A stretch of 64,000 nt of DNA from positions 44,256,144 through 44,320,143 of the forward strand of contig CM023457.1 in the NCBI GenBank assembly GCA_013339765.2. The letters are read 5' to 3'. Below, piece after piece: positions 1-10,003 of the stretch (its first letter is position 1; each line of letters opens with the position of its first letter). The position numbers and the translations under genes were made by a program. The notes under the pieces are model-generated. The model was not told the origin of the DNA. It searched no databases and saw only the letters and a program-made list of their open reading frames with translations. Source of the DNA: Haemaphysalis longicornis (Eukaryota; Arthropoda; Arachnida; Ixodida; Ixodidae).

Positions 1-140
1 TGCCGGATAGGAATGGGAATGGAATGAGGACAACGCTTGGAGGAATGGAATGGGAATGGGATTAAGCGCCTTTTGGTCGAAATGGAATGGGAACGGAATG
101 GGGATTTTTAGACGACGGCGTCACCATTGCTGGCGCCTTC
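1..140. repeat. GGAAT-rich degenerate repeat
   Basis: The stretch is built from imperfect GGAAT, GGGAAT and GGAATGG words on the plus strand and ends near a short segment containing 'gctggcgcc'. A similar GGAAT-rich block at 2815-2965 ends in 'actggcgcc', so the two may be copies of one dispersed element rather than a simple microsatellite. The left edge lies outside the window. No coding frame is convincing. Confidence 0.45.
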
Positions 141-1975
141 CGGGTACCTAATTAGTCTGTGGCGATGACTGCGTCGGTACATCTCAAAGGGAGTTCCGGC
201 TACGAAAACGAGAACGTTTATCCGCCATCTCGAGTAAGTGAATCAGCGCAGCCCTGCCACAGCGCGTGTGAAAGTGAACTCGAGCGCCGCAAGCGCGCCT
301 GGCCGGTATAGCCGTTAGGTCGGCTCTTCGAGGTTCGGCAGGCTTTTTGAGGCATAGCGTTCTCTGTACAACTGTCTGTGGCGCCGATGGCAGACCGGCG
401 TCTCTCTCAGCGGCAGGCGCCGTGTGGCCAGGCCAGTAGGCGGGGATTAGCATCAAGAAGCAGGAGGGAAGGGGGATACGAGCAGCGCGCATCGCGAAGC
501 CGCAATGTTTCTCACCGTAAGCTGATGCTGTGAAATCTTTGAGCTAACAATATAACGCATTCCGCATGAAACATGAAACAACGAGTCTTGCTTGGCGTTC
601 TCCTCCCATTCCCCTACAACTCACGCAAATATAGCCTTGTAGCTTGTACGGCGACCTGGTAGGCATCTCGCGGGAATACGGCGCCAACCCTGTCGACCCG
701 TCCTGTCCGTGTGTTGCGAGAGGCCCCACGGCCTCCAGCAAAATCAAACCGAGGCAGCAAAAATAAAATTGTGGGTGAGGGCCCTGCGTGCCCGGCACCC
801 ACCATAAGCGTAAGAAGCGAGCTTCGGATGTGTTACTGAGCTTTCTACCTCCACGCTATGCTACGGTAGTGGGAAGCCGGGATATACGATTACATTATCT
901 ATTATATACGAAAATGCAGAATACGCAGCTGCAAAAGAGCGTTTGTTTCTAGCAGTTCCGGCTCCAGAGCACCCTTGTTTGCGAATGCCTTGACAGCTCT
1001 CAGCAGTGCGACACCGTGCTTTGCTTCGATTCGAATGTGCGGACATTTCCTCCAGTTGTGGCAAAATTGTTCCTGGTTTCGTTGCTGTGCTTCTGTGAAC
1101 GTGGCCCTTGCTCCTGAGTACAAACGTACCTTTTTACTGAAGCCTAAGCTATCGGCTTGAAAGTTGGAGCACCGCCACTATTGAGGTAGGAAGGTCTCGT
1201 TTCAAAATATCGATCAGGTCCTCGTGCATATAGGTTGCTCGTTCGTGGAAACAAACTGCCTCACCATACTTCTTTATTTTGACAGGGCTTCCGTCACGCT
1301 TTTATTCTGTCACTATAAATGAGGGGGTCATGAATAATGTCCTGTATTGAACGTATTGGGCTGAGGTAGTGCCAGGGCAATAAACAAGCGCAATGGAGGT
1401 CAACGTGGAAGCGGTGACGACTGTCCCATAGTGAATGCAAAAACGGTTGACGGTGTTCCGTGCCGCTCCCCTCCCCTCTCTCACGTTGGTACAATAGCAT
1501 CAGTACTAAATGCTGTAAATTCCACTTGAAGTCGTTCAAGTAAGCATTTCGAAGGCGGGCAGCATGTCACCAAGCTACGCGTGACATGCCTGTGAATTAT
1601 CCACAGCATACTAATTTCACTGGTATGACGGTACGCAAAGGTGATAGCAAGATAGCACGCCACAGACTGTGCAACGAAACGGAAAAAGCAGACATCAACG
1701 TAATAGCTGCTTCATCTCGCGTTCACGCGCAAAACAAAACTATTAAAACATGCTAGCATGCAAATACTTTAATAAGTAATGGGATTACCGCTACTTATTA
1801 CGCAAAAAGGGGCATTGTGACACTGCCCCTTTTAAAATCCAAAGCTTTTTTAGTGGGATCGATCGCATTCTGTCAGCAAACTAATACATTCCCCCTTAGA
1901 CGGGTTGCTCGACCGAAAAGCTCTGATAAGGTTTGACACACGGCGAGTGCGTGAAACCGGGGATGGCAAATTAAC
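141..1975. other. Intergenic, no gene recognised
   Basis: Only short open frames without recognisable motifs are present on either strand. The one structured piece I see is a pair of neighbouring inverted repeats at 1771-1833, listed separately. No splice-linked exons or transposon protein motifs were found. Confidence 0.5.
1771..1833. repeat. Two adjacent hairpin-forming inverted repeats
   Basis: AATAAGTA (1771-1778) pairs with TACTTATT (1792-1799). Immediately after, AAAAGGGGCA (1805-1814) pairs with TGCCCCTTTT (1824-1833) across a 9-nt loop. Both stems are perfect. They could be a MITE remnant or a structured RNA, and nothing nearby decides this. Confidence 0.45.
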
Positions 1976-2078
1976 TCCTCTCTCTTCTCCTCCTCTCTCT
2001 CTCCCTCTCTCTCCTCTCTCCCCTCTCTCTCTCTCTCCTCTCTCCTCTCTCTCTCCTCTCTCTCTCCTCTCTGTCTCT
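1976..2078 (+). repeat. CT-rich microsatellite
   Basis: Roughly 100 bases of interrupted CT, CTCTCC and CTCTCTCC words. The low-complexity open frames on both strands (Ser/Leu/Pro-rich on plus, Arg/Glu-rich on minus) are products of the repeat and are not genes. Confidence 0.9.
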
Positions 2079-2354
2079 GAAACTGGGCTTTTATTGTCTC
2101 AAAACGCTTACTTGAAAATCGCAAAAGACCACCGGTTCTAAAGGCAACACACACGCCGATCACAAAGAAGGAGTACAATAGTAGACCTTCATCTCGTAAA
2201 CCACGTAACGGTGTACATTTAGGTGGTTCGTAGTTGCGTTTACTCAGTGTGCGAAAAATCGTCGCGTGGGTTCGTTCTTCACTGAAGGTTTGACAATCGG
2301 TTAAGTTGGACGCACTCTACCTTTCGTTAGGAAGGGACGGTAATTTTTTTGCAT

Positions 2355-2632
2355 TGGGTTGTTGTTCTGATTGATTGATTGTAGGGTTTAACGCGCCGAC
2401 GCAACGCAGGCGATGAGGCGCGCCGTAGTGGAGGGCTCCGGATTAATTTTGACCGCCTGGGGATCTTAACGTGCGCCGAAATCTCGTGCACACGGGCGTT
2501 TTCGCTTTTCGCCTCCATCAGAAAAGCGGCAACCGCGGCCGGGAATCGAACCGCGACCTTGTTCTCAGCAGCGCAAACGCCTTATAACTATGAGGCGTTG
2601 CTCAGTGGCAAAATAGCCACTGAGTCCACCGC
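2355..2632 (-). mobile_element. tRNA-derived SINE, Ruka-like
   Basis: Read on the minus strand this has the layout of the tick Ruka SINE. A Pol III A box (plus-strand 2615-2628, read as TGGACTCAGTGGCT) comes first, then a B box at 2542-2552 (GGTTCGATTCC). The body contains 'GTCAAAATTAATCCGGAGCC' and ends with an (AATC)n tail near 2358-2385. The family assignment is from memory of the Ruka consensus. The copy looks nearly full length. Between the A and B boxes there is extra fold-back sequence: CTCAGTGGC at 2601-2609 pairs perfectly with GCCACTGAG at 2616-2624. Such SINEs depend on LINE machinery for movement, and RTE and RNase H LINEs are both present in this window. Confidence 0.85.
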
Positions 2633-2814
2633 TGCGGGCGGGGCTGCTGTTCTGCATAAAATATGTAACAACTGCTACAACTCACAACTTTCGGGTAAAA
2701 AGGGACAAATTTTGTATGCTTTTGCAGTTTTCAACCCGTATGATAACGTCAGATTCATGTTGCATTCCTCGGTAACTCGATAGGGCACATGAGCAAGTTC
2801 TTTAACGTTGAGGA

Positions 2815-2965
2815 ATTAGAGGAATGGAATTGACTTTCCCGTCCATTCCAGAGTGGGAATGGGCTTACTTCTGTATTCCGAGGAATTGAAAGGAATGGAA
2901 TCACAACAAGTTTACAATTCCTCGGAATGGAATTGGAATGGAATGGGGAAGCCCATTCCGCAACA
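2815..2965. repeat. GGAAT-rich degenerate repeat, second copy
   Basis: Repeated GGAATGG and GGAATTG words with some inverted CCATTCC and ATTCCTC words. It resembles the block at the left edge of the window, including the 'ggcgcc' at the end. It may be a dispersed element with terminal GGAAT-rich parts, which would need a genome-wide copy alignment to define. Confidence 0.45.
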
Positions 2966-4921
2966 CTGGCGCCAAGTTACCACTCCATATGTCATCACCG
3001 GCAGGACGCACTGTTTGTATATTCTTCTTTTCAGCGATAGATGTAGCTTACTTTTTCATTATTTAGGAGTGTTTGCCAAGTGTATCCCAGAACATACCTA
3101 TTCTGCGCCGAATTTTTTTTCGTGGTTGGGATGATCAAAGACAACCTGTTAAAGGTAGCTATAGACGGTATTCGTTGAAAAGTTTAGCGGTCAATTTCTT
3201 CGCTTGGCAACACTGGAAACGGCCACAGACATGGCTGATGCGCCACGGACCCGGCGCAGCGTGGGCCACTGCGGCCGCACGCCGAAGAAAAAAAGGCGTC
3301 GTCGTGCGTCATCTGCTCCGTTCCAATCTGATTCTAAACTGTGGCGCGAACAGATATGTTATTAATCGCACTCACAGTGAACTCGACGCAATACTTTGTG
3401 TTCGGCGAAGAGTTCGTAACGTGAAACACAGTCTTGTGTTTCACGGACAAGTGCCGCCATCCCGCGGAGACCGACGTAACGAGTGACGGCGCGCACTCAC
3501 ATGGTTGGATGGAGGAGAAAAGGGGTGCCTGATCTGTGGGCCGTGCGCACAACGTCGCCTAGCAACAGCCGCTTGGCCACAGATATGGCGGCGCACACTT
3601 GGTTGCCTGCATGCATTCCACGCCATTGAATACCGAGGATATTCTTGTGCTTGATCTAGCATTTCATTACATGTGCTGAACAGGGTGCTTTCGGACGCCC
3701 TGGCGGTCACCCCCAAAGTCGCGCGCCGTTCAAAAACATTGATTTGGACCTCAAGCTTGTACACCTCATCACTTGAGTATGCTTCTTAAGAAGATTATTT
3801 ATTAATACGAACCATTGCCAAGGTAGAAATGGCTTAGACCTCAACGTTATACGCCCCAGAACATGAACATGCATATTGAGTAGATTAGTTACCAATACAT
3901 AGCTTCCACTGACGTCACGATAGCTGCCATGTTGGTGAACCGCGTGGACGGCGGGAGGCAGTGAACTTATCTGGTCCTCTTACCTCGAGCAGCGCTGGGG
4001 AAGCTGCAAGCAGTGCACAAGTAAGGGCGATGGTGACGTCACGTCCAAGGTACGTATAGGTGCCATATTCAAGGTCAGAAGAGCGTAAATAATATTGTGT
4101 GCGTGTACGCATATGTCTCTTTTTTTCGGATGACCACCGTAAACGCTCAAAACAACGAGCAATTGCTCATACCTTTCACCTAAATTTATTGTCACCTCTA
4201 TGTCGTGTGCTAAAAATCTTTGCTGGTCATCCACCTTAACAAAGTAGAACGGCTCAATATTTTTTTTTATTACAACGCAAGATTTTAAAAAATATACCTC
4301 CCTACAACTATTGTTCTTTTCCTTGCTGTTCTAACCACACCATGGAATGTATAGAAAAAATTAAGGATTTTATGAAACAACTTGGATGTAGTCGCTTTTA
4401 AATTTTGATTTTCAAGGGAAATGAGGCCTGCCGCGTCGTGTTCAAATCTTGGGTCAATTTAATATCTATGCAGTATTACGTCGTCGTGTCGAATTCGGCG
4501 GCACCTATTTTATTTTGCAAGTGGCGGTAGAATTCATTCTTTTTGTCGTATTAAGAAGTTTCTCTGAACTCGTTTGCCGTTAGTTTGTTTGTTCTAAACA
4601 TTTTTTTTTTAATCTGTTATATGCTGTCTTCGGCTTGCACGATTCGTGCTCATGAAATATTGAAGGATTATTATTTTCAATTCCCATACATTTTGTATGA
4701 GAGGATTTCCTCTAATTCTGAATTTTTTAACTGCACAACTCGCGGCCGCAGAACCTTTTCTCGCAAGGTAGGAAAATAAGGCTATTACGCAATGAAAATC
4801 TTGAGACCCCGCCGCCCTCCCTACGGTGAGCTCCTAGAATAAAACCACATTATTGGCAACTTGTAAGCACATATTCCTCCCATTTTCGAAATTGACTCCA
4901 TAAAGCAGTTTTGCAGGTGCG
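2966..4921. other. Intergenic, no gene recognised
   Basis: No motif-bearing open frame. A perfect 10-bp palindromic stem, GTGAAACACA paired with TGTGTTTCAC, sits at 3421-3444. The rest is AT-rich to mixed sequence in which I see no SINE, LINE or DNA-transposon signature. Confidence 0.5.
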
Positions 4922-5122
4922 TATAAAGCATTTACTGTACGCGGCGCTTCCGCTGGATGACGCCACCGAGCCAACCGAGCTGCTGCAGGTGCGATCGTGC
5001 AACGCAAGCAGGCGAGCGGAAGCCGCGCCCCCGCACCGCCGCGCCGCCGCCGCAGAGAGCAAGAAGAGCGCACCCCGATGGGCCGCGCGAGCCACCGTTG
5101 TAAAGAGAATCAGTTAAATAAA
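4922..5122 (+). promoter_or_regulatory. TATA box, GC-rich block and AATAAA: possible solo LTR
   Basis: A TATAAA (4922-4927) is followed by about 150 bases of very GC-rich sequence and then AATAAA (5117-5122) just before AT-rich repeats. This spacing of a Pol II promoter and a polyadenylation signal is what a solo retrotransposon LTR looks like. I could not define the TG...CA termini, a target-site duplication or internal gag/pol sequence. A GC-rich 5' exon of an unrecognised gene is the alternative. The open frames here on both strands are Arg/Ala-rich and follow from the base composition. Confidence 0.25.
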
Positions 5123-5144
5123 AACAAGTTGTTTCAGTTCAGCC

Positions 5145-5300
5145 AACGGCTCTCAATAATAGATAACAGTTCAGAAGCGGGATAATAATAGATAATTACA
5201 ATAATAGATAATGCGGGATAATAATTACAATAATAGATAATTACATACTTTACAATAATAGATAATGCTAGATAATAACAATAATAGATAATATTACATT
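5145..5300. repeat. AT-rich tandem repeat (TAATAATAGATAA-type)
   Basis: The words 'aataatagataa' and 'gataatgc' recur about ten times with small changes, including two 'gcgggataat' phrases. It is a degenerate minisatellite. Its position directly after the AATAAA at 5117 would also suit a decayed retroelement tail. Confidence 0.75.
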
Positions 5301-5898
5301 TGCAGCGGCAGCATCTTGCAAAGATGCGCCAACCAACAATAGAACAAACTGCTCAAGAGATTTCACATTCTCGGTATTTTCTCTTCTTTTTCTTTTCCCG
5401 GTGTTGACACCAACCAAACAATGCGGCAGGTAATTCGTCTTTCCGCGTTCCCTCTTTTCCAAACAAGCTACAGCCCGCGCACCTGTCGGAAGCATGTAAA
5501 CAGCGTATTCACGTCAAACTGATGTAGTCCCGTTAACCCCACTCTCTGCCCGTAACGTGTGCAGTGGAGGAGACAAAGCATCACCCCTAGTAAAGCATCA
5601 CACAGCCGTAAAAAGATCATTTTAAGGTGGAAGCTTCAAGTGCACGTTTCTAACAAAAACCTCTTTCGTTATAGTTGTTATCCAGTCAAGAAAATTGGGC
5701 GCCGCTGTTCGGAGTAAATAAATAAAACGCATGTATGATTCGATGTGATTTGCCCCTGGGTCTCCGAAGTCTAGATTAGTGCACACCAGCTGCGCAAACT
5801 CCTCATTTCAAGGAAGCTGTAGCGTGTGCCAGTCTGCTTGCTGACGTAATTCACGTCGAAAGACGTAGAAACGGCAGCGAAGAAACACAACTGGATTG
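5301..5898. other. Intergenic, no gene recognised
   Basis: No protein motif or repeat signature is recognised. This is the flank into which the 3' end of the LINE starting at 5899 runs. Confidence 0.5.
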
Positions 5899-7155
5899 GG
5901 AAGACTTCATTGGGGCCTGTGAATAAAGTCCTATTGCTAGGTCTTCATGACTTGGCCGGAGTCGTCAGCACAGATGTAGCCAACCGGGCTAGGGGCCCCC
6001 GCTCCCCGTCACCGGTTCGCCGGGGTCCCCCTGCCTGGCCAGCGCCACGATGGCTCGCTGGACAGCCTAGAGTTGAAGATTTTGGTCTTCAGTCCACACC
6101 GCTTCCTCGAAGGCAGGCGGCATCATTCTTGTGTTTGATTCATCGGGGTATGCGAGGCACTCCCAGACGATGTGCTCGAGTTTTGCTGGTGCTTTTCGAC
6201 ACACCCGACAGGTGGCATCAGGGTATGTCTCCGGTAGGGGCTCGGGACCGCCTTTGTTTGGAGTTGCCTATAGATGACCGCCTGCTCCCTGCTCAATCCT
6301 TTTCGGGGCGGCGGGAGCTTGCGTCTGGCAAGTCGATAGGCCTGAGTAATTTCTTTGTAGGCAGTCATTCGGTCTCGTGTGCTGTGCCACAAATGCTCTC
6401 CGGCACTTTGCTCGGCGCGGTTAGTGAGTTCGTGCGCACGAGCGCGTGCGGTTTCATTGTGGTTCTCAGCACGTGCCGACACCATCCCTGTGTGTGCCAG
6501 AAACCACGTGATTCTTGTCTTCCCCATGAGGCTTGGTTGTCTTCGCAGTAGTTTCTCCGTTACGGGGGAAACCCTGCCTCTATAGACGTTTTTGACAGCT
6601 CGCCTGGAATCACTCGGGACCGTTGTGCAGCCTGGACCTTCGATGGCCAGCGCGATCGCCACCTCCTCTGCTTCCTCGAGTCTGCCGCTTGCAACGGTGG
6701 CCGCGGCTCGGAGGTTGCCCTCGGCGTCGACTACCGTCACCACGAAGCCACGTTCATTGTAGTGTTCTGCTGCATCGACGTAGCGGGCTCCACCGTCCCC
6801 GACGTGTAGCTCCGCCAGCGCCTGGGCCCGTGCTCGCCGCCAGCCCTCGTTGTACTCCGGGTGCATGTTGCGCGGGACTGCATCCACCTGGATTTTGTCC
6901 CTGGTGTCGCCACGTAGCTGCGTCTTGGCGCGCTGCTGTTCGTGGTAGTTGTAGCCCAGTTTGTCCAGGATTCTTCTGCCTGCTTTAGTTATGGTTACTC
7001 TCTAGCTGTGCCACCCATTGGACCTCGATGATTTCGTCCAAGGGTTTGTGTACGCTCAGGCTTAGCAGTCGCTCGGTACTTGTGGACTCGGGTAGTCCGA
7101 TGGCCGTCTTATACGCCCTTCGAATCCTTCGGATCAGCAATTCCAAGTTTTTCTT
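5899..7155 (-). mobile_element. 3' part of RNase H-type LINE, cut by assembly gap
   Basis: A minus-strand non-LTR retrotransposon fragment. In its 5' to 3' order it shows the end of the reverse transcriptase domain (about 7155-7000, including 'STSTERLLSLSVHKPLDEII'), RNase H (about 6790-6450), and a C-terminal part that drops out of frame. The 3' end lies near 5899-5915, with an AATGAAGTCTT variant of the AATAAAGTCTT end seen in the related LINE at 19633. The related phrase 'RLLELGVHN' occurs in the LINEs at 8693 and 19633, so these belong to one superfamily, most likely the I/Jockey-like group. The 5' side runs into the N gap, so the full length is unknown. Confidence 0.85.
6123..6887 (-). 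pseudogene. LINE RNase H domain ORF fragment
   Basis: RNase H removes the RNA strand of the RNA:DNA hybrid during target-primed reverse transcription. In this 254-codon frame the catalytic acidic residues can be placed: Asp in 'ARYVDAAEHY', Glu in 'AEEVAIALA' and Asp in 'SDSRRAV'. A His follows in 'WFLAHTGM'. Beyond 'HTLMPPVG' the expected CxxC...HxxxxC knuckle is found only in another frame (about 6215-6150, with Cys-rich 'CRVCRKAP'). The end of the open frame is therefore out of register. The upstream RT remnant is also in a different frame, so this is a dead copy. Confidence 0.8.
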
Positions 7156-7255
7156 NNNNNNNNNNNNNNNNNNNNNNNNNNNNNNNNNNNNNNNNNNNNN
7201 NNNNNNNNNNNNNNNNNNNNNNNNNNNNNNNNNNNNNNNNNNNNNNNNNNNNNNN
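7156..7255. other. Assembly gap, 100 N
   Basis: Exactly 100 unknown bases, the usual size for a gap of unestimated length. It truncates the LINE at 5899-7155. The sequence to the right (from 7256) shows no continuation of that LINE, so the gap is probably longer than 100 bases or marks a scaffold join. Confidence 0.99.
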
Positions 7256-8692
7256 TCCGTAAGCAGCGTTCGTTCAGATGCTCATGCTACGGTTATACAC
7301 TACGATGTAAATCGGTTTTGTGTGCTTTCATAATCTAGCAGAACACTCATACCTGACAACCCACAAGTTACGCTTCATATCTCAGCTGTTGATCACTACC
7401 CTGAACAAGCCAATGGGTGATAAATTTCACGGACATTCTACGCAATAAGTACGATGGATAATGCAAAATTACATGCGTGAGTCAGCACAAAGAATTTACT
7501 TTACGACTGGGTCTTCTTGTCGCGAGGTGAGCACTGACAAACATTCATCATCTGCTACATATATCCTCCGCTTATATCCGCGGCTGTGACTAAACGCTTC
7601 TTCGAAACATCATCATATGACACACGGAGCCTGCAGAATCTAGCACAAAAGTGAAATCAGAGGGATTATCAGATACAACACTCTTCCAACGACACCGTTT
7701 ACCGCTTGTGAACTTCCTTACCGTATACTTCAAAAATGTGACTGCTGAGTAATCAGCTGTTCGTTAAAGTCGAAAAACAAAATAAATGTGAACGCGCAGC
7801 TTGTGTGATTACTAAAACGGTCATTCCTTGATTTCGCTCCGCATTTGTACACAAAGATACTTAAGCCCCCCTCCCCCCCCCCTCTCCTCCCTGTCTTGGA
7901 AAATATCAGTGCATTTCGCATCTAATTGGTCTAGTGAGTGCAACCTTGCTTAAGTTAAGACGAACGTGTCTAGGATTTCCGTAGCTGCAATGGGATTTTT
8001 CATTCCCGCACGAGCTATAATATTGCTTCCGGTCTTGGCAGACCATTCATTTTTCCGTGGTTTCATTAACACTCCTTGGTCTATGCTATCAGGCGCGAGT
8101 GGGCACATATTTACAACTCACAGACTTGGAATATACTTAACATGTTCGAGTGACCTCTATTCCTAATAAAGGCGCAAGTTATTGTCAGGTATTAGGTAAT
8201 CACATCCCCTAACAATATTTTTCTACGACGTATACATTCGAAACAAAGCCGAATTCGTTGTCGGCGTTCCAAAACGAAACCAACCTGTCACTGTGCCAGT
8301 ATCAGGTCTAAACGAGGCGCCAATAGAATTCACCTCCGCTGGAGATATTTAGAGGTGACAGTGGTGATATGCTGCTGCCTTCAGCGACGCCCGTAACAGC
8401 GGCGAAGAAGCGCGCAGTACCGCGTCCCCGGTTACATAGCTCTTGTTGGCGTTCGAGCACTCTAATCAGGACGCATCTGTTTTTTGATGTGCCCTAAACG
8501 TACTATTTGCTCACAGACATCACAATAACAAGATGTTTGGGGCGCGGAAAGGCAAAAGGAGCGAAAGAGAACCAAAACACTGCATGAGCCGCTATCAGCT
8601 GCGCAGCGGACATCCCGTAATCGCCGCGGAAAAGCGGCGGCAGGCGGCGCAGCGATCACGAAGCTCGAGGCGTATAGTTTCCACCACCTGAG
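7256..8692. other. Intergenic, no gene recognised
   Basis: No motif-bearing frame. A C/CT-rich tract lies at 7866-7892. Just before the next LINE, 'ccaccacctgaggtggtgg' forms a short palindrome (about 8682-8700), partly made by the LINE's own (ACC)n tail. Confidence 0.5.
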
Positions 8693-10003
8693 GTGGTGGT
8701 GGTGAAAACATTTATTGAACTCATTTGTTGGTCGAAGAGCGGCCTCGATGAGTGGGGTCCTCATTCCAGGACTCCAATGGCGGACACTATCCGGTGGGAC
8801 CCGCTCAATCAGCCGTTGCTAGTCTTGCGGGGCAGTGCTGGACAGAGCAGCCTTCCAAGAGGAGTGGGTGGGGATGCGTATAGGGGTGAGCCCGTCTGGT
8901 GGACGCGGACACTCGCATACAGAGTGGTAGAGGGTAGGAGTGGGGCTCTTGCAAGCCGGGCAGTTGCTAGGATATTGGGTTGGAAAGAAGAGGTGTTTGT
9001 GGTGTACGTTTGCGAACGGGTGGGTCTGGAGCTGCCGTCATGACGTGGTGTCGGTGCGGGATATGTGGAGGTAATGTTTTTCTTTGTGTGCGGTAGTAGG
9101 CGAGTGTTAGTGTATAGTTGAGAGGTTTGTGTGATGGTATGATGGAAGCTGATGTCTTGGAGTCACCCCGGATCTGTCTGTCCACTTTCTCTGACGCCCG
9201 ATGGGTCATTCCTCGGGCGTACGCGTGTGCGTGCTCATTTCCAGGAAGGCAGGCGTGGCCAGGGGTCCAGACGATACGTATGAAGGGAAGCTTGGATGGA
9301 TCGGAGTGTCGAAGAATGTTGTTTGCATGGACGGAGAGGATGCCAGAAGAATATTCAGGGGAGGCGGCTTGCGAGTCTGTTATATAATTGCCCTGGTATC
9401 GTCGTCGTCAGCTTCCGCGGGTCGGGCGGTAGTGATGTGGGACACAGCCAATGCTATGGCTGCTTCCTCGGCCACCCTGATGGAATAGGTACGCACAGAG
9501 CATGTTAGCGCATTGCCAGCAATTGCAGAGGCCACTACCATTATAGCGTTGGTGTTGGCTGGGTAACTGGCTACGTCGGTGTAAATCACATACGGGTCAT
9601 GGCCATACTGGCGGGCTAGCGCTTCGGCTCGGGCGCGGCGCCTGCCGTGGTTGATCTCCGCGTGCATTTTCTTGGGGAGCGGGCAACTTGTAAACGTGCA
9701 CGAAAGACAGGGGCGAGAGCCACAGGGTTTGGTGGGAGAGATGACGACTGCGCGGGGTTATCCTAGGCGTGCGAGCACGTGGCGACCGGTGCGGGTGGTG
9801 CCAAGGCGGATAAGCTGACCAGCTCTTCGTGCCTCAATAATGTCCTCTATCGTGTTGTGGACACCCAATTCAAGGAGCCGTTGTGTAGAAGTGTAGGGGG
9901 AAGTCCCAGAGCAGCTTTGATTCCCGTCCGTAAGGTAGTGTTGAGGCGCTGGAGTTCGGAGCGCAGCAAATTGTGGAAGGGAACGTGGTAGGATCTTTAA
10001 CAT
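8693..10003 (-). mobile_element. 5'-truncated RNase H-type LINE
   Basis: Minus-strand LINE fragment with its 3' end at 8693, marked by AATAAATG followed by an (ACC)n tail. The open frame at 9758-10003 carries the post-RT linker 'STQRLLELGVHNTIEDIIE'. The frame at 9380-9667 carries the start of RNase H, with Asp in 'VIYTDVASY' and Glu in 'AEEAAIALA'. The remainder (about 9210-8760) is in other frames and lacks an intact zinc knuckle. It is related to the LINEs at 5899, 19633 and 56699. The reverse transcriptase core is absent, so the copy was 5'-truncated on insertion or deleted later. It cannot be autonomous. Confidence 0.82.

Noticed and set aside
1873..2178. Minus frame rich in Glu and Arg, and its Ser/Leu/Pro-rich plus counterpart
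   Set aside because: Both come from the CT microsatellite at 1976-2078.
5910..6551. 213-codon plus-strand frame
   Set aside because: It is antisense to the RNase H and knuckle region of the minus-strand LINE and has no motif of its own.
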